Assembly (NCBI GenBank): GCA_946886995.1
Contig: CAMPJU010000117.1
Coordinates: 1-5,211 of the forward strand
Length of the DNA: 5,211 nucleotides
Source: an uncultured Lysobacteraceae bacterium
GTDB lineage: Bacteria > Pseudomonadota > Gammaproteobacteria > Xanthomonadales > Xanthomonadaceae
Direction of reading: 5' to 3'
Below the pieces are notes generated by a model. The model had not been told where the DNA came from and made no database searches. It was given only the letters and a program-made list of their open reading frames with translations. Positions within the stretch are counted from its first letter, which is position 1. The number at the start of each line of letters is the position of its first letter. Positions 1-5,211 of this stretch are shown one piece after another. Made by a program: the position numbers and the translations under genes.

Positions 1-1968
1 GTGATCGACCGCGCCGCGGCGACGGCTCCGCCCCCCGGCCTGGCCACGACGACCGGCGCGGTGACCTTCAACTTCGAGGGCGAATCGCTGCACGCGGTCG
101 CCAAGGCGATCCTCGGCGACATGCTCGGCCAGAACTACGTGATCGCGCCGGGCGTGCAGGGCACGGTCACGCTGGCCACGCCCGACCCGGTCAGTCCGGC
201 GGAAGCGCTGAGCCTGCTGGAGATGGTGCTCGGCTGGAATGGTGCGCGGCTGATCTACAGCGACGGTCGCTACAACATCGTCCCGGCGGAGCTCGGCCTC
301 TCCGGCACGGTGGCGCCGCGTACCGGGCCCGCCAACGACGCGCGCGGGTTCGAGACGCGGGTGGTGCCGCTGCGATACATCTCCGCGACCGAGATGCAGA
401 AGCTGCTCGAACCCTACGCGCGCACCAACGCGATCGTGCATGTCGATCCGGCGCGCAACACCATCACGGTGGCGGGGACGCGCGCGGAACTCGCCAACTA
501 CCTGCGCACGATCGAGGTCTTCGACGTCGACTGGCTGGCCGGGATGTCGGTCGGCGTCTTCCCGTTGCGCTCGGGCAAGGCGACGCGCGTGGTCGAGGAC
601 CTGGAAAAGGTCTTCGGCGAGGAGAGCGGTTCGCCGGTGGCGGGCATGTTCCGGTTCATGCCGCTGGAGGGCGCCAACGCGGTGCTGGTGATCACGCCGC
701 AGCCGTCCTACCTGGACGACATCCAGCAGTGGCTCGACCGCATCGAGGGTGCGGGCGAGGGCATCCAGCTGTTTTCCTACCAGCTCAAGTACATCAAGGC
801 GGCCGACCTGGCGCGGCGCCTGGCCGAGGTGTTCGGCGGCAGTGGGGGCGCGGGCGGCGGCGATCCGTCGCTGATGACCGGCCTCCAGTCGAGCACGCTC
901 AAGGACGAGGGCTTCGGGGACCGGGACGGCAGCGCGCCGGTCGTCGGCGGCAATGGCGAAGGCATGGGCGAGGGGCAGTTCTCGCTCGACCCCGAGGACG
1001 ACGGGGACGCGTCGGTGTCGCTTCAGATCGAGGGCGACCCGGTGGGCGTGTCAGCGGTCGAGGAGACCAACACGCTGCTGGTGCGCACCAGCCCCCAGGC
1101 GTGGCGCTCGATCCTTGAAGTGGTCGAGCGGATCGACGTGATGCCGCTGCAGGTGCACATCGAAGCGCAGGTGGCCGAGGTCAAGCTGACCGGCGACCTC
1201 GAATACGGCGTCAACTGGTATTTCGAGAACGCGGTCAGCGATCCGCTGACCTCCGGCGGCGCGGGCCTGCCGAATGCCGACGGTCGCTCGATCTGGGGTG
1301 ACCTCGCAGGACGCGTCGGCAACAACGGCCTCGGCTGGACGTTCCTGGGCCGCAACGCCGCCGCGATCATTTCCGCGCTCGACGAAGTCACCGACGTGCG
1401 CCTGCTGCAGACGCCTTCGGTGGTCGTCCGCAACAACGCCGAGGCCGAGCTCAACGTCGGCACCAGCATCCCGGTGTCGTCGGTCTCGTTCGACCCGATC
1501 AGCGGCGGAGCCGGGACCGTGAGCCAGGTGCAGTACCTCGACACGGGCGTGATCCTGAAGGTGCGCCCGCGCGTGACCCGCGATGGCATGGTGTTCCTGG
1601 ACATCGTGCAGGAGGTCAGCTCCCCCGGCCCGGTGCCGCAGAACTGCGACGGCAACTGCAACGTGCCGATCGACACGCGCCGGCTTAAGACCGAGGCCGC
1701 GATCCAGAGCGGCGAGACCGTCATGCTGGCCGGGCTGATCAGCGACGGCGTGACCACCGGCTCGGCCGGCGTCCCCGGGCTGAGCCGCATCCCGGTGATC
1801 GGCAGCCTGTTCGGCACCCGCAGCCATCGCACCGACCGCAGCGAAGTGATCGTGCTGCTGACCCCGAAGGTGATTCGCAATCCGCAGGAGGCGCGCGACC
1901 TCACCGACGAGTACAGCCGCCGTTTCCGCGCGCTGGAACCGCTGCAGGGCGGAGGCCGCGACCGGTAG
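1..1968 (+). CDS. gspD: Type II secretion system secretin GspD (XpsD type), 5'-partial
   Basis: This is the outer-membrane secretin of the type II secretion system, which oligomerises into the gated channel that releases folded exoproteins. Visible residues 21-95 fit the N0 domain, about 119-175 N1, 183-250 N2 and 256-380 N3. N3 carries a Gly/Asp-rich insert at about 279-338. The secretin core runs from about 383 to 628, with QTPSVVVRNNAEAELNVG at 470-487, DTGVILKVRPRV at 514-525 and the signature VPGLSRIPVIGSLFG at 591-605. The C-terminus ends soon after the core, with no long pilotin-binding S-domain. The visible start has no signal peptide or lipobox, which a secretin needs. From memory, Xanthomonas XpsD has about 100 more residues including a lipobox, so the GTG at base 1 is probably an internal Val codon and the gene is cut by the window edge. 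In Xanthomonas, as I recall, xpsD is the last gene of the xps cluster. The family call is near certain; the start is not. Confidence 0.96.
   Translation: MIDRAAATAPPPGLATTTGAVTFNFEGESLHAVAKAILGDMLGQNYVIAPGVQGTVTLATPDPVSPAEALSLLEMVLGWNGARLIYSDGRYNIVPAELGLSGTVAPRTGPANDARGFETRVVPLRYISATEMQKLLEPYARTNAIVHVDPARNTITVAGTRAELANYLRTIEVFDVDWLAGMSVGVFPLRSGKATRVVEDLEKVFGEESGSPVAGMFRFMPLEGANAVLVITPQPSYLDDIQQWLDRIEGAGEGIQLFSYQLKYIKAADLARRLAEVFGGSGGAGGGDPSLMTGLQSSTLKDEGFGDRDGSAPVVGGNGEGMGEGQFSLDPEDDGDASVSLQIEGDPVGVSAVEETNTLLVRTSPQAWRSILEVVERIDVMPLQVHIEAQVAEVKLTGDLEYGVNWYFENAVSDPLTSGGAGLPNADGRSIWGDLAGRVGNNGLGWTFLGRNAAAIISALDEVTDVRLLQTPSVVVRNNAEAELNVGTSIPVSSVSFDPISGGAGTVSQVQYLDTGVILKVRPRVTRDGMVFLDIVQEVSSPGPVPQNCDGNCNVPIDTRRLKTEAAIQSGETVMLAGLISDGVTTGSAGVPGLSRIPVIGSLFGTRSHRTDRSEVIVLLTPKVIRNPQEARDLTDEYSRRFRALEPLQGGGRDR
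1951..1955 (+). promoter_or_regulatory. Possible ribosome binding site for the first GT2-like gene
   Basis: GGAGG lies inside the last codons of gspD, 12 nt before the GTG at 1968. The spacing is longer than ideal. Because that GTG shares a base with the gspD stop (TAGTG), re-initiation by terminating ribosomes may matter more than this site. Confidence 0.4.
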
Positions 1969-2870
1969 TGGCCCCGGCGCCTGCCGCCGTCGACGCGCTG
2001 CCGGTGGTACTGCTGCCGGTCGGCACCGACGACGCGGCGCTGGACGCGACCCTTGCCGCGCTGGATGCCGCCACGCCCGCCGGGACGCGGGTGTGGCTTG
2101 CAGACGATGCCAGTGCCGGTCCGCGCGGGTTGGCGATCATCGAGCGCTGGGTCGGCACCACGGCGTTGTGCGCCGACTACACCCGCAGGCAACGCGCGGC
2201 CGGCCCCGTGGTCCATCTCGGCGAGGCGCTGGCGGCGTGCGGCGAGGCCGACGTCGCGGTGCTGGCGCCGGATGCGCGGCCCGGCCCGGGATGGCTGCAG
2301 CAGCTGTCCGCCTGCCTGGTCCGGGACGCATCCGTCGGCACGGCCACGCCCTGGAGCAATGCCGGCGAGGCAGCGGCATGGCCGCGCCTGGGCGAGGTGG
2401 CTGCACCGCCTTCGCCCGTCGGGTTGGCAGCCCTCGCGCGCGCTGCCGCGGCGATGCCCGCGCGGCATCCCGAACTTCCTGCCGCGGTCGGGCACGCGGT
2501 GCTGGTCCGCGGCCGGGCGCGACAGCGCGCGGGCGGACTGGATGCGGCCAGCTACGGATCCTGGGCCGCTGCGCTGGTGGACCTGTCGTTGCGGCTGGCG
2601 GGCCAGGGCTGGCGGAACGCGTTGTGCGAGACCGCCTACGTCGCATGCGTTGCCGAGGGCATCACCGCGGACGGCGACCTCGAGACCCTGGCGGCCCGCT
2701 GGCCGGCATGGCATCCGCGCCTGGCGCGTTTCCTGATGGATGACCCGCTGCGTGGCGCGCGCGATGCACTGGCGGCGCGACTGGCCGCCGTCGAGGAGGG
2801 CACGCAGCCCGACCTGTTCCCCGCGGAAGTCGTGCCGCCGCCGGCCTTCGCTACGGGGACCCGCGCGTGA
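1968..2870 (+). CDS. Degenerate GT2-family glycosyltransferase-like protein
   Basis: A 300-residue protein that reads as a GT-A fold, family 2 glycosyltransferase with eroded motifs. Retained: a first beta strand at about 11-18, the nucleotide-binding DDAS at 46-49, a VAVLAPDARPGPGWL block at 96-110 matching the usual N-x-D-T...GWL block with Asp102 kept, ATPWSN at 126-131, and a GGLD motif at 189-192. Lost, compared with the next gene: the NPGFAVGCN-type motif (here LGEALAACG), the Glu-Asp catalytic pair (here Ala202-Leu203 before VDLSLR) and the late His (here probably Cys227). No signal peptide or membrane segment is evident, so it is probably cytoplasmic. It is about 25% Ala (75 of 300, counted by hand). 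The GTG start overlaps the gspD TAG by one base and the 3' end overlaps the next gene by 4 nt, so the three genes look co-transcribed. It may be an inactive partner of the next enzyme, or a divergent enzyme. The donor and acceptor cannot be told. The reading frame is confident, the activity doubtful. Confidence 0.8.
   Translation: MAPAPAAVDALPVVLLPVGTDDAALDATLAALDAATPAGTRVWLADDASAGPRGLAIIERWVGTTALCADYTRRQRAAGPVVHLGEALAACGEADVAVLAPDARPGPGWLQQLSACLVRDASVGTATPWSNAGEAAAWPRLGEVAAPPSPVGLAALARAAAAMPARHPELPAAVGHAVLVRGRARQRAGGLDAASYGSWAAALVDLSLRLAGQGWRNALCETAYVACVAEGITADGDLETLAARWPAWHPRLARFLMDDPLRGARDALAARLAAVEEGTQPDLFPAEVVPPPAFATGTRA
2855..2859 (+). promoter_or_regulatory. Weak ribosome binding site for the second GT2 gene
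   Basis: GGGGA sits 7 nt before the GTG start at 2867, inside the 3' end of the preceding gene. It is a modest Shine-Dalgarno match, but the GTGA start/stop overlap is typical of translationally coupled pairs and supports this start. Confidence 0.4.
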
Positions 2871-3730
2871 ATCCCGCCGTGCCAGGGGAGGGCATCGGCG
2901 CGGTGGTGGTGACGCACTGCAGCCTGGAGACGATCGAGGACTGCCTGTCGCGGCTGCTGGACGCCGATGGCGTCGAGGCGGTGGTGGTCGTCGACAACGC
3001 CTCCACCGACGCCACGATGGTGGTGGTGCAGCGCATGGCGCTGGCCGACCCTCGCCTGCGCTTCGTGGCCAACCCGGACAACCCGGGGTTCGCGGTGGGC
3101 TGCAACCAGGGAGCCGGTGAGCTGCGCGACCGCGGGTTCGGCGGTGCGTGGCTCGCGTTCGTCAATCCTGACTGCCTGGTCCAGGCTGACAGCCTGTCGA
3201 AACTGCGCGGACATGCGGCCGGCGCCGCGATGCTCGTCGGCGCGGACCTGGTCGACGAAGCGGGTCGCCGCGATGGCGCAGCCCGGCGCCGTGATCCCGA
3301 TTTCGGCCGGATGCTGGGCATGTCCTGGCGCGGTCGAGCCGCGGGACGGCTGGACGTGCCGGTGGCCGGCACGGCCTTGCAGCCGGTCGATGCGGTGTCC
3401 GGTGCGCTGATGCTGCTGCCGCGCGCCCTGTTCGACCGGGTCGGCGGGTTCGACACCGCCTATCGCCTGCACGCCGAGGACCTGGACCTGTGCCGGCGCG
3501 TGCGCGAAGCGGGCGGAAGCGTGGCGGTCGCCAACGACGTGCGCGTGGTGCACGTGCGCGGTGTGTCCAGCCGCGCGCGGCCGGTGTTCGTCGAGTGGCA
3601 CAAGCACCGCGGACTGTGGCGCTATTTCACCAAGTTCGAGGCGCGGCGGCGGAACGCATTCACCCGCGCCGCGGTCTTCGCGGCCATCTGGCTCCGGTTC
3701 CCCTTCGCCGTGCTGGCGCGCCTGGCCTAG
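2867..3730 (+). CDS. GT2 glycosyltransferase, rhamnosyltransferase-like (WbbL type)
   Basis: A 287-aa inverting glycosyltransferase with a GT-A fold that should move a sugar from a nucleotide-sugar donor to a glycan or lipid-linked acceptor on the cytoplasmic side. The motifs run in family order: VVVTH at 12-16, the nucleotide-binding DNASTD at 43-48, NPDNPGFAVGCNQG at 69-82, the metal-binding FVNPD at 98-102, VSGALMLLPRALFDRVGGFD at 177-196, the catalytic-base motif HAEDLDLCRR at 202-211 with Glu204-Asp205, and the late His of HVRG at 229-232. Residues 265-286 are hydrophobic and may dock on the membrane. The length is normal for single-domain members and no key residue is missing. It starts with GTG 4 nt inside the previous gene, so the two are probably made together in similar amounts. 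The resemblance to WbbL-like rhamnosyltransferases is by motif only; other donors are possible. Its TAG stop shares a CTAG palindrome with the stop of the convergent gene. Confidence 0.92.
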   Translation: MNPAVPGEGIGAVVVTHCSLETIEDCLSRLLDADGVEAVVVVDNASTDATMVVVQRMALADPRLRFVANPDNPGFAVGCNQGAGELRDRGFGGAWLAFVNPDCLVQADSLSKLRGHAAGAAMLVGADLVDEAGRRDGAARRRDPDFGRMLGMSWRGRAAGRLDVPVAGTALQPVDAVSGALMLLPRALFDRVGGFDTAYRLHAEDLDLCRRVREAGGSVAVANDVRVVHVRGVSSRARPVFVEWHKHRGLWRYFTKFEARRRNAFTRAAVFAAIWLRFPFAVLARLA

Positions 3731-4239
3731 CGGAAGCGGTACCTCAGCTGGAGCCCGATCGTGGCCGGAGTGACGTCCTCCAGTGGCGGCAGCAGGATGA
3801 GGTTCGCGCCGAACCGCCCGCGCTCCAGCTTGGCGACCAGCCCGCCGGCCGGTGCGACGCCGCCGTCGCGGTAGCCGGGGTATCCGGTGACCAGCCCGCC
3901 GAGCGCACCCACGCGGACGTGCCGGCCGAGCGCGATCGGCGTGAAGTGGTACAGCAGGTACAGCGAATCCTCGTCGACCGAATTGCGGAAGTAGCCCGCC
4001 GACACGGCATGCACCGGGCGCCACTGCACTTCCACGCCGACGCCGGGATTGAACTCGTTGAAGTCCTCGCCGGGAGGCAGGTGCCCGTCCGCGTCACCGA
4101 AATGGTAGGAGCCGACATTGGCATTCGCCCACCACTCGGCCGCGGGCCGCTCCTGCGCCAGGGACGCCGGGGCGTGCAGCAGGAGCAGCCAGGGCAGGAG
4201 GAGCGCGGAAGACCTGCGCGCGGGACGGGAACTTGCCAT
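3727..4239 (-). CDS. Uncharacterised exported protein, probable small outer-membrane beta-barrel
   Basis: A 170-aa protein beginning with a Sec signal peptide: basic residues up to Arg9, a Leu-rich core at about 12-21, and an Ala-Ser-Leu-Ala end with likely cleavage after Ala28. The mature part alternates polar and hydrophobic residues with aromatic girdles, as in transmembrane beta strands (ANANVGSYHFG 38-48, GVGVEVQW 66-73, AVSAGYF 78-84, SLYLLYHF 92-99, VRVGALGGLVTGY 108-120, FGANLILL 143-150, IGLQLRYRF 161-169). NPGVGVE at 64-70 and GYFRNS at 82-87 recur, as I recall, in an unnamed proteobacterial and phage family. Length fits an 8-strand barrel, but no PagP, OmpW or LpxR catalytic motif is visible. 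The terminal Phe169 is followed by Arg170, unusual because barrel proteins normally end in the aromatic residue. The ATG at 4239 was chosen because it gives a complete signal peptide; the frame stays open upstream only as a shadow of pyrF. No clear Shine-Dalgarno precedes it. Function unknown. Confidence 0.85.
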   Translation of the reverse strand: MASSRPARRSSALLLPWLLLLHAPASLAQERPAAEWWANANVGSYHFGDADGHLPPGEDFNEFNPGVGVEVQWRPVHAVSAGYFRNSVDEDSLYLLYHFTPIALGRHVRVGALGGLVTGYPGYRDGGVAPAGGLVAKLERGRFGANLILLPPLEDVTPATIGLQLRYRFR

Positions 4240-4304
4240 GCACCGAGGGTACGCCCGCCCCGTCGGCGCGAGGTCAACGGAGCGGGTGCAGGGCGGCGCG
4301 GGGG
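4240..4304. other. Intergenic gap between pyrF and the barrel gene
   Basis: These 65 bp separate two minus-strand genes. I see no stem followed by a T-run, so read-through from pyrF is plausible. On the minus strand a TTGACC (4277-4272) could be a -35 box, but the only TA-containing -10 candidate, TACCCT, is 20 bp away, which is too far for a convincing sigma-70 promoter. Confidence 0.4.
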
Positions 4305-5120
4305 TCAGCGGTGCCGGTTGATCTCGTCGCGCAGCGCGCGCGCGGCGGCCGCGGAGGCTTCGGCGTGGTCGTCGCCTTCCGATGCGTAGAGGATCGCGCG
4401 TGACGAACTGACCAGCAGGCCGGTGCCGTCGTCGGTGCGTCCGTTGCGGACGACCGCCTCGACGTCGCCGCCCTGCGCGCCGACGCCCGGCACCAGGAAG
4501 GGTACGTCGCCGGCGAGCGCGCGCACCTGCCGCAACTGGTCGGGCCACGTCGCGCCGACCACGAGCATGCAATTGCCGTTGCCGTTCCAGTCGCGCGCCA
4601 CGGTGGCCGCCACGTGCTGGTAGAGCGGCCGGCCATCGGCGAGCGCCAGGTCCTGCAGGTCCGCCGCGCCGGGATTGGACGTGCGGCACAGGATGACCAC
4701 GCCGCGATCCGCGCGATCGAGGAACGGCTGCAGGGAATCGCGGCCGAGGTAGGGGTTGGCCGTGACCGCGTCGGCGCCGTAGCGGTCGAACGCCTCGGCC
4801 GCGTAGTGCATCGCGGTGCTGCCGATGTCGCCGCGCTTCGCGTCGAGGATCACCGGGATGCCGGGATGCGCGTCGTGGATGTGCGCCACCAGCCGCACCA
4901 GCGCGTCCTCCGCGCCGAGCGCCGCGAAGTGCGCGACCTGGGGCTTGAACGCGCACGCGAATCCGGCGGTCGCATCCACCACCGCGCGACAGAACCCGAA
5001 CACGCCGTCCGGATCGTCGCGGAACTTCGCCGGGAACTTCGGGGGCTCGGGGTCCAGGCCGACGCAGACGAGCGAGTCCGCGTCGCTCCAGCGCTGCCGC
5101 AGCCGTTGCATGAATCCCAT
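4305..5120 (-). CDS. pyrF: Orotidine 5'-phosphate decarboxylase (long, group 2 form)
   Basis: PyrF catalyses the last step of de novo UMP synthesis, decarboxylating orotidine 5'-phosphate to UMP in the cytoplasm (EC 4.1.1.23). The 271-aa TIM-barrel protein shows VGLDP at 20-24, FKPQVAHF at 58-65 with Lys59, the catalytic Asp-Lys-Asp motif LDAKRGDIG at 92-100 (Asp93, Lys95, Asp98), PYLGRD at 123-128, TSNPGAADLQ at 148-157, VGATWP at 188-193 and PGVGAQGGD at 211-219, followed by SSSRAI at 238-243 for phosphate binding. The length and the TSNPGA/PGVGAQGG blocks mark the longer bacterial subfamily (TIGR02127-like), not the short E. coli type. The start is the ATG at 5120, preceded 7 nt upstream by AGGAG. 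An in-frame TTG at 5207 would add 29 residues, but those are translated repeat DNA. A second ATG at 5111 has no Shine-Dalgarno sequence. All active-site residues are present. The nearest co-directional neighbour is the barrel gene 65 bp downstream, with no obvious metabolic link. Confidence 0.97.
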   Translation of the reverse strand: MGFMQRLRQRWSDADSLVCVGLDPEPPKFPAKFRDDPDGVFGFCRAVVDATAGFACAFKPQVAHFAALGAEDALVRLVAHIHDAHPGIPVILDAKRGDIGSTAMHYAAEAFDRYGADAVTANPYLGRDSLQPFLDRADRGVVILCRTSNPGAADLQDLALADGRPLYQHVAATVARDWNGNGNCMLVVGATWPDQLRQVRALAGDVPFLVPGVGAQGGDVEAVVRNGRTDDGTGLLVSSSRAILYASEGDDHAEASAAAARALRDEINRHR

Positions 5121-5127
5121 CCCGGCA

Positions 5128-5133
5128 CTCCTC
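5128..5133 (-). promoter_or_regulatory. pyrF ribosome binding site
   Basis: The minus strand reads GAGGAG, then 7 nt, then the ATG at 5120. This is the best Shine-Dalgarno sequence in the window and fixes the PyrF start. Its upstream edge touches the 26-bp palindromic repeat at 5134-5159 with no base between them. Confidence 0.85.
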
Positions 5134-5159
5134 GTCATTCCCGCGCAGGCGGGAATCCA
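5134..5159 (-). repeat. Short palindromic repeat, copy A (WIPACAGMT-type)
   Basis: A 26-bp unit with a 20-bp palindromic core at 5137-5156, plus-strand ATTCCCGCGCAGGCGGGAAT: 8-bp perfect arms and a 4-nt loop. Flanks are TGG at the head and GAC at the tail when read on the minus strand. Translated in the pyrF frame it gives DWIPACAGMT, a peptide familiar from spurious ORFs in Xanthomonas-group and other proteobacterial genomes. The core also fits the neisserial dRS3 pattern ATTCCC-N8-GGGAAT. It is probably a dispersed REP-like or MITE-like element; no transposase is in view. Confidence 0.85.
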
Positions 5160-5176
5160 GTCCCGCGAACGCTCGT

Positions 5177-5202
5177 TGGATCCCCGCCTTCGCGGGGATG
5201 AC
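5177..5202 (+). repeat. Short palindromic repeat, copy B, inverted to copy A
   Basis: Same 26-bp unit in the opposite orientation, with core ATCCCCGCCTTCGCGGGGAT at 5180-5199: 8-bp perfect arms and a CTTC loop. It matches copy A at 23 of 26 positions. Two of the three differences are the two halves of one base pair in the stem (T:A in A, C:G in B) and the third is in the loop. The heads (TGG) of A and B face each other across 17 bp (5160-5176), so the pair can form two small hairpins or one long one. The window ends 9 bp beyond, so more copies may follow. Confidence 0.85.
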
Positions 5203-5211
5203 CGCAAGCTG

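Noticed and set aside
1023..2714. 563-codon open frame on the minus strand across gspD and the first GT2-like gene
   Set aside because: It is a high-GC shadow frame: it is Arg/Ala/Ser/Pro-rich with no recognisable domain and crosses two well-supported genes on the other strand.
2901..3029. Repeated GGTGGTGGT runs at the start of the second GT2 gene
   Set aside because: They encode Val-rich beta strands of the Rossmann-like fold (VVVTH, VVVVDN) and need no microsatellite explanation.
2636..4024. 462-codon open frame on the minus strand across both GT2 genes and part of the barrel gene
   Set aside because: Composition is Arg/His/Ala-rich without family motifs; the opposite strand carries clear GT2 motifs over the same bases.
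4251..4277. TTGACC...TACCCT as a sigma-70 promoter for the barrel gene
   Set aside because: The spacer is 20 bp and the -10 match is poor, so it is too weak to list as a promoter.
3490..4389. 299-codon open frame on the plus strand opposite the barrel gene
   Set aside because: It overlaps the 3' half of the GT2 gene in another frame and is antisense to a protein with a good signal peptide; no domain is visible.
4240..4956. Upstream extension of the barrel gene to 409 codons
   Set aside because: The added part is a shadow of pyrF, while the ATG at 4239 begins a complete signal peptide.

Overview
The window is very GC-rich, densely packed bacterial DNA with strong third-position G/C bias. Together with the Xps-type type II secretion secretin and WIPACAGMT-type short palindromic repeats, this points to a gammaproteobacterium of the Xanthomonadaceae/Lysobacteraceae (Lysobacter, Luteimonas, Xanthomonas and relatives). 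The assignment comes from recognising protein families by eye, not from a search.

Plus strand, 1-3730: three genes lie head to tail with overlapping ends. The first is the type II secretin gspD/xpsD; its 5' end, including the signal peptide, is missing at the window edge. The second encodes a 300-aa GT2-like protein that has lost several catalytic motifs and starts inside the gspD stop codon. The third encodes a 287-aa GT2 glycosyltransferase with all its motifs and starts 4 nt inside the end of the second. The overlaps suggest one mRNA with translational coupling. The unusual element is a degenerate glycosyltransferase paired with an intact one at the end of a secretion operon.

Minus strand, 3727-5120: pyrF (orotidine 5'-phosphate decarboxylase, long/group 2 form) is read leftward. 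After a 65-bp gap comes a small exported protein that looks like an outer-membrane beta-barrel. Its stop codon and that of the plus-strand glycosyltransferase share one CTAG palindrome, so there is no room between them for a terminator.

Right edge, 5134-5202: two 26-bp copies of a short palindromic repeat face each other across 17 bp. They differ by a compensatory base-pair change, which supports a selected hairpin. The inner copy abuts the pyrF Shine-Dalgarno sequence, and the repeats stay open in the pyrF frame, so automated annotation could wrongly extend PyrF by 29 residues.

I saw no tRNA or rRNA, CRISPR array, transposase or clear rho-independent terminator. Most of the window is ordinary core genome. 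The degenerate/intact glycosyltransferase pair and the repeat pair upstream of pyrF deserve a second look.
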